Source: Xylocopa sonorina
Taxonomy: Eukaryota; Arthropoda; Insecta; Hymenoptera; Apidae
Direction of reading: 5' to 3'
Length of the DNA stretch: 64,000 nucleotides
Assembly (NCBI RefSeq): GCF_050948175.1
Contig: NC_135206.1
Location: forward strand, 3,811,670 to 3,875,669
The notes under the pieces were generated by a model. That model made no database searches and had not been told where the DNA came from. It was given only the letters and a program-made list of their open reading frames with translations. How positions within the stretch are numbered: the first letter of the stretch is position 1; every line of letters begins with the position of its first letter. Both the position numbers and the translations under genes were made by a program. Of this stretch, positions 59,995 to 64,000 are shown piece after piece.

Positions 59995-61112
59995 ATGGTA
60001 AACGTTATGAAAGGAATTTTAGTTGAGTGGTACGTACACGAAGTGAAAAACTAAATTATACTTAAAAATACTTTTACTCTTTATAATCTAAATCCTCGGG
60101 AATATCGAATTGTTTATTCAGGCAATCCTCAGATATGTCAAACTTCCTTTTACACCAGCTCTGAATAGCAAAAATATTGTCTGTCCACACGTTTGTGGCA
60201 TCTTTGTATTCCTGAAAAATAATCCAGTTATGGTTAATGTAAATTAAATATTTTTTTATCGTCTTATACTTGTGCTTTCTCCGCGAGTTTAGCTATAACT
60301 TCTGGGTCAGCATCTTTGAATTTTGCAACCTGTTTCTTCAACTGATCCTCTATGGCTTTTAATTCTTCTAATTCGCGTAATAAAAGTTCTCGTTCCTCTG
60401 TATCTTCCTTTCCTACCTGTATATTTCATTGCCAGAATAAATGTTAAATAATCTGCATAGTGTTCAATGATTCTTTACCTTTTCTTTTTCACAAGCCTCT
60501 TTTAATTTCTGAAGTTTAAACTCTGCCTCTACTATCTTTTTAGTTGCTTCCGATATTCGCTGTTCTATTGCGGTAATATTTTCTCTGAACAATGATATAT
60601 GATTTAATCGTATGGTATTAGAGTATAACATGAAAGATGAAAGTACTTTGTTCCTACCCTGGAAAAGTCCAGAAATATATAGTAGTACCAATTTTTTCTG
60701 ATCTCACTAATCCATCGTCTACCAGAGCTTGAACCACATCCTTCACAGACTGCATTACAATGCCCTTCTCTTTAGGTGCAATTCTTTCTAATTCTTTCAA
60801 GGTAAAGAACTCTTTCTTCTCATAGAATATCTGAAGCATCCTTATGCGTTTTTCATCCAGAGAAACTCTTCGTTTAGACATTTTTATTCTTAACTGTTGA
60901 GGAATATTATTTATTATTCTCACAGCGATGCAGCAATGAAGCAATTTCTTTTACATCTGGACGAGACATTTGCTCTGGGAAGGAAATTCATTATTCAAGA
61001 TCTGGACGAGAGACATTTGTTTATCTCTGCTGATATCTTAGATATTTTACAAACCAAAGTGGACGATCTTATGGACCAGATATCATTTCCTCTAGCAGAG
61101 AAGGGAATCTAA
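59995..61112 (+). CDS. GTF2H5: General transcription factor IIH subunit 5 (TTDA / p8 / Tfb5), host of nested MND1
   Basis: Smallest core TFIIH subunit; it binds and stabilises the p52 subunit and is needed for nucleotide excision repair and for normal TFIIH levels in the nucleus. Exon 1 is 59995-60029 (MVNVMKGILVE plus TG of a cysteine codon) and is followed by a GTACGT donor. The acceptor CACAG precedes exon 2, 60926-61112, which continues the cysteine codon as TGC and reads DAAMKQFLLHLDE, then KFIIQDLDERHLF, and ends with SFPLAEKGI before TAA. The joined protein has 73 residues; the human protein has 71 and the same landmarks (MVNVLKG at the start, KFIIQD in the middle, LMDQ near the end). 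The 896-bp intron (60030-60925) contains the whole coding region of MND1 on the other strand. The stop is 40 bp before the ATG of ZNHIT1. Confidence 0.96.
60074..60881 (-). CDS. MND1: Meiotic nuclear division protein 1 (four coding exons), nested in the GTF2H5 intron
   Basis: Partner of HOP2 (PSMC3IP); the heterodimer stimulates RAD51/DMC1 strand invasion in meiotic recombination and acts in the nucleus. Coding exons on the minus strand are 60881-60658, 60584-60479, 60416-60270 and 60211-60074, all with GT-AG introns of 58-73 bp. The joined protein is 204 residues (human 205). Residues 1-75 are the winged-helix region, with LKELERIAPKEKGI and the hallmark aromatic end IYFWTFPG. Exons 2 and 3 are a charged coiled coil (residues 76-159). 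Exon 4 has the conserved family tail WTDNIFAIQSWCKRKF and ends in a short acidic segment. The ATG lies 44 bp from exon 2 of GTF2H5, so the 5' leader and promoter of MND1 must overlap that exon. Frame and phases are intact in every exon, so this is not a retrocopy or pseudogene. Confidence 0.96.
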
Positions 61113-61152
61113 TTACCATACAGAAATTGAATTTATTCTAACACAATCGAAC

Positions 61153-61696
61153 ATGGCTGCACGAGAATCTGGTAGAATAAAGGATGCGTATCAGAAGAGG
61201 GTACTAGACGATGCCGCTCGTAAGCGTAGACAGAAGAAAGCATTGGAAGCTTTGGAGCAAGACAATTTTCACGATGACCCGCATGCTGACTTAGGCAAGC
61301 ATATGATTCAAATAATTCTATTCCAATATTTAGATATATATATATTGATCTCATAGAAACATAATTGTTTCAGTAATGAGCAAGAAGGTTCCCAAGTTCC
61401 AAGAAACATTAGACAACAGAGGTGGCAGAAGAAAGAAGGCCAGATCAGCGGAGTATTACAAGCAACGGTTTCGCAAAACGTTTGCTCAGTTGGTAGAAGA
61501 AGACTTGAACATCAATCCGATTCCTCCTAACTACGCATCTGCCCAAGCACCGCCCTCTCGATTCCCCGAAAGACAGTTCTGCGCCGTCTGTGGCTTCCCT
61601 AGCAACTACACGTGTATCCCTTGCGGCGCTAGATATTGCAGCATGAAATGTTTGGGCACCCATCTCGACACGAGGTGCTTGAAATGGACAGTTTAA
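61153..61696 (+). CDS. ZNHIT1: Zinc finger HIT domain-containing protein 1 (SRCAP/SWR1 subunit)
   Basis: Subunit (yeast Vps71/Swc6) of the SRCAP/SWR1 remodeller that deposits H2A.Z in the nucleus. Exon 1 is 61153-61294 and exon 2 is 61374-61696. Their join gives 154 residues, the same length as the human protein. Exon 1 carries the family block QKRVLDDAARKRRQKKALEA and DNFHDDPHADL. Exon 2 ends in the HIT zinc finger, residues 117-149: Cys117, Cys120, Cys128, Cys131, Cys136, Cys140, His144 and Cys149, followed by LKWTV at the C-terminus. The 79-bp intron begins with GC (TTAG then GCAAGC) and ends in TTTCAG, so it is a GC-AG intron. No GT donor nearby gives an open, family-like join. The gene starts 40 bp after the GTF2H5 stop on the same strand. 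Confidence 0.96.
61295..61373 (+). other. Non-canonical GC-AG intron of ZNHIT1
   Basis: The donor is GCAAGC directly after an exon end TTAG, and the acceptor is TTTCAG. Using the GC donor keeps frame (phase 1) and joins ADL to VMSKKVPKF. Reading through the donor instead gives a frame that leaves the family sequence after DLG and stops at 61354-61356. GC-AG introns are a known minor class handled by the major spliceosome. Confidence 0.85.
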
Positions 61697-63604
61697 TATG
61701 TACAATACTTCTTACAAATACATATGTTATACGCACACGTGAAATATATTTTTCAACTCTCGATTGTTCATTGTAAATACGACGCTACTAGAAATAAGAA
61801 ATCTGTACATCAATGCCTCGTCTACTTTATTTATTCGTCGAGACATTACTTCGCATCGCGAGAGAACCCTTCTGAGGCCCAATCTGTGGCTTTGTACTTG
61901 CAATGCCATTCGATGTGCGTGAAATATACGTGCGAGAAGAGACCATTATGTACATCCTATAAACACTGACCTGTCTCTGGTGCTCTGAATTATTTAGGTT
62001 AGAATAAGCTGAGACGAAAGTACGAAATTCGCTGTCAAAACGAAGGAAACAGTTTCGAGTGACTTACTTAAGAATTCGTGCTGGATGCGTGGCGGGAACG
62101 GCGTCAATTTCATAAAAACAATAGCCCTCTGGCGGCGTCTGGAGGAGTGTGTCGGTGGTGTGACGAAAGAGACAGCAAAAGTAGAAACACGTCTAGTGGA
62201 AGGACGTGCGAACGTTTATAATTATGTGAGGTTTCAAGTCGTGTACGTACTCTCTGTTCCGCCTGATGCACGGACGGACACGAGCCTAGTGATCCACGTG
62301 AAAGTGTTACGCGTACCCGTGTACGTTGTTGTTGTGCTGTGAATCCGATTAATCGTATAGGTTATAATAATACAATAGGCATGTTAAAATGTCATAGATG
62401 TAACAATTGTAAAAGAGAAGAGCGGCTATAATAAATTGTTCACCTGTTATTTCCAATAAATGTACGTATACCTTATATGAGTTGCATTTTATGATTCATT
62501 TTTGCGCTCGAAATGTCGATTCCTGAAACGTTTAAGGAAGCACCTCGTGTCAGTCGACGGTCATGCATACGTCGCGGTGGACGCAGTGAACCTTCGAGAT
62601 TTAATTCGCGATCCATTCTGCGACGCGATGTACGCGGTTTTTCGAAAAGCATCGACGAGCATCAGGATTTGTTGGTAAAAGCGCGAATTTTCGAGGCCCC
62701 TTGTTCTCGCGAGCACGGTCTGCCCTCTACTGGCCCGCGCGCGCAACTCGACACGCTCCTCTCAAACGTGTACGCGCGAAATCTCTCGTTCGCGAACTTA
62801 TATTTTCGTTTCCGGATCATTTTTCAAAGAGCATCGCGCGCGCTCGCGTGTCCGTTCTTTATTCAGTGCGATGCGAGAATGCGCCTACCGAATTTATTTA
62901 CCTGCGATCATCGACGATTTTCAACGGTTGAGTGAAAAAGGAACGATCGAAGGTAACGTCTATTTTAAGAATCAACTTACTCGACACACTGTAACGCGGC
63001 TAGAATTTCCATTTCCGCGTTAGTTTTTCACACTGAAACGTGAAAACGCCTGGCGACGTATTTTCATCGTCAATCTGTCCCTTTAAACGCTACCTACACG
63101 CAACACCTGGAATTTGGTGATGGAAATGTACAATTGTTTGTTTGTTTATTTTTTTTTTTAAAGGTTTATCGTTTCGTTACGAGTTTAATTCATAATTACA
63201 CGCGATGGAGGGAAAGTAAACTGTTCTTGTTACGTTTTATCCGCGCGACTACTTTGAGACGCATCGCTTCGAATAATACGCAGTTACGCGCGAGAAATGT
63301 TAGTAATCGACGATTTTTTTTTAGCGGTGTAGGCGGATAATCTGCTATCGTTTAACTAGTTTAATAATATCGTAATCTATAAGTATGTTTTGCGATGTAT
63401 ATCTAGCTGGTATGTTGAGCCTCCTCATCAACTGAAATTTGTATTTATAGACGGAAATAAGGCAGCCGAAGATAATTAGAATAAGCTTCGATGAGTAACC
63501 GCTGGTGGCTGAGGTGGATCTCGCAGCGAAGATAAGATCTTTGCGGAACCGTGAAACTCTTTAATTGCAGAAGTAATTACTGCGCCCCGCTCAGTGCAAT
63601 AACG
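61697..63604. other. Intergenic: ZNHIT1 3' side and IPMK 5' side
   Basis: ORFs at 62085-62342 and 62513-62935 (plus strand) are not recognised. The last few hundred bases before 63605 are likely IPMK leader or promoter; no TATA-type core promoter is evident. Confidence 0.45.
62455..62460 (+). terminator. Candidate polyadenylation signal
   Basis: AATAAA on the plus strand about 760 bp after the ZNHIT1 stop. It could end a long ZNHIT1 3' UTR or another plus-strand transcript; nothing ties it to one gene. Confidence 0.3.
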
Positions 63605-63773
63605 ATGACGACCTTAGACTCGCAGTCCGATAAAACTTTATGCCATCTTGATAAGCACTCGAACACGGAGTTAAATGAAATCCCGTCGGACTGCGGACTT
63701 CCTGCTGGGATAAGCCCGTTGGAATCTCGGGTCGCCGGACATCCGTCGTTAGACAAAGAGCGACAGACGATTG
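63605..63773 (+). CDS. IPMK: Probable first coding exon of inositol polyphosphate multikinase (partial, runs off the window)
   Basis: IPMK phosphorylates inositol phosphates (IP3 to IP5) and PIP2. The exon starts at the first ATG of an open frame (63605) and ends at a GTAAGC donor at 63774 in phase 1. It encodes 56 residues plus one base. The only recognisable block is near its end: PLESRVAGH followed by DKERQTIG. This matches the family pattern near the IPMK N-terminus, where a conserved xVAGH is followed after a short linker by IG and the start of the kinase fold (human: LSHQVAGH, then IGILQ-like sequence). The upstream part is serine-rich and unlike other proteins I know, as is usual for the IPMK N-terminus. 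The catalytic motifs would lie in exons beyond the window, so the call rests on one short motif plus the correct splice position. Confidence 0.6.
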
Positions 63774-64000
63774 GTAAGCAACTGATCGAATTTAACACGC
63801 TGAAAGACGAAACACACACCCTGGAACCAGTTTCAACTTGAACTGTTTCACTGTTTGCTAACGAGAGAGGAAAATACCAGCGTTATACTTTTCGTTAATT
63901 GCTTTTTAACTCGCTGAGAATGTAATTTGCGACCTCCGCGAGACGGTACCAAGCGTCTGGTATCCTTTTTCTTCTCAGAAATTTCATTATAAACTGGATA

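Noticed and set aside
62513..62935. 140-codon plus-strand ORF upstream of IPMK
   Set aside because: No domain; Arg/Ser-rich; more likely intergenic or leader sequence.
1..64000. tRNA and rRNA genes
   Set aside because: Scanning for B-box-like GGTTCGANNC words gave a few hits (for example near 9120 and 28618), but none had a matching A box and acceptor stem.

Overview
Eukaryotic nuclear DNA from an insect, most likely a hymenopteran (bee or wasp relative). The main evidence is the cytochrome c gene at 57.5-58.2 kb. It has the insect-type N-terminus (MGVPAGDPEKGKK), and its last 48 residues match honeybee cytochrome c as I remember it. Small GT-AG introns, CpG-rich non-coding DNA and the presence of MND1 (absent from Drosophila melanogaster) fit this. 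There is no prokaryotic organisation and no CRISPR array.

Layout. (1) 1-44.6 kb is CpG-rich, gene-poor DNA. I found no exon I can defend there. Its main structure is a series of local tandem duplications of 60-270 bp units (4.3, 6.0, 11.6, 15.4, 18.6, 29.3, 34.8, 38.0 and 42.1 kb), one dispersed 240-bp repeat (21.8 and 25.3 kb) and some microsatellites. (2) 44.6-51.6 kb is an AT-rich repeat island. It holds two very large palindromes. The first (about 45.03-46.88 kb) has long diverged inverted arms around an array of 25 perfect TTACGTAA palindromes, most on a 10-bp step, with six TGACGTCA palindromes in the arms. The second (about 50.10-51.58 kb) is a nested palindrome containing short hairpin elements that carry five copies of AGATGGCGCC. 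Between them lie an unidentified ORF fragment, 181-bp and 39-bp tandem repeats and a decayed gag-like zinc knuckle. (3) 51.6-56.2 kb has no recognisable gene. (4) 56.2-64 kb is gene-dense: a first coding exon of an unidentified serine-rich protein (minus), cytochrome c (minus), a C-terminal exon of a small membrane protein (minus, tentative), GTF2H5 (plus) with MND1 nested on the opposite strand in its intron, ZNHIT1 (plus) starting 40 bp after GTF2H5, and the probable first coding exon of IPMK (plus) at the right edge.

The recognised genes are housekeeping or DNA-metabolism genes: respiration (cytochrome c), TFIIH transcription and repair (GTF2H5), meiotic strand exchange (MND1), H2A.Z deposition (ZNHIT1) and inositol phosphate signalling (IPMK). 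They are not a pathway, but GTF2H5, MND1 and ZNHIT1 are packed so tightly that their promoters and transcripts must overlap or share DNA. The most unusual findings are the nested MND1/GTF2H5 arrangement, the GC-AG intron of ZNHIT1 and the two palindromic elements, the first of which is a dense cluster of bZIP-type binding palindromes.
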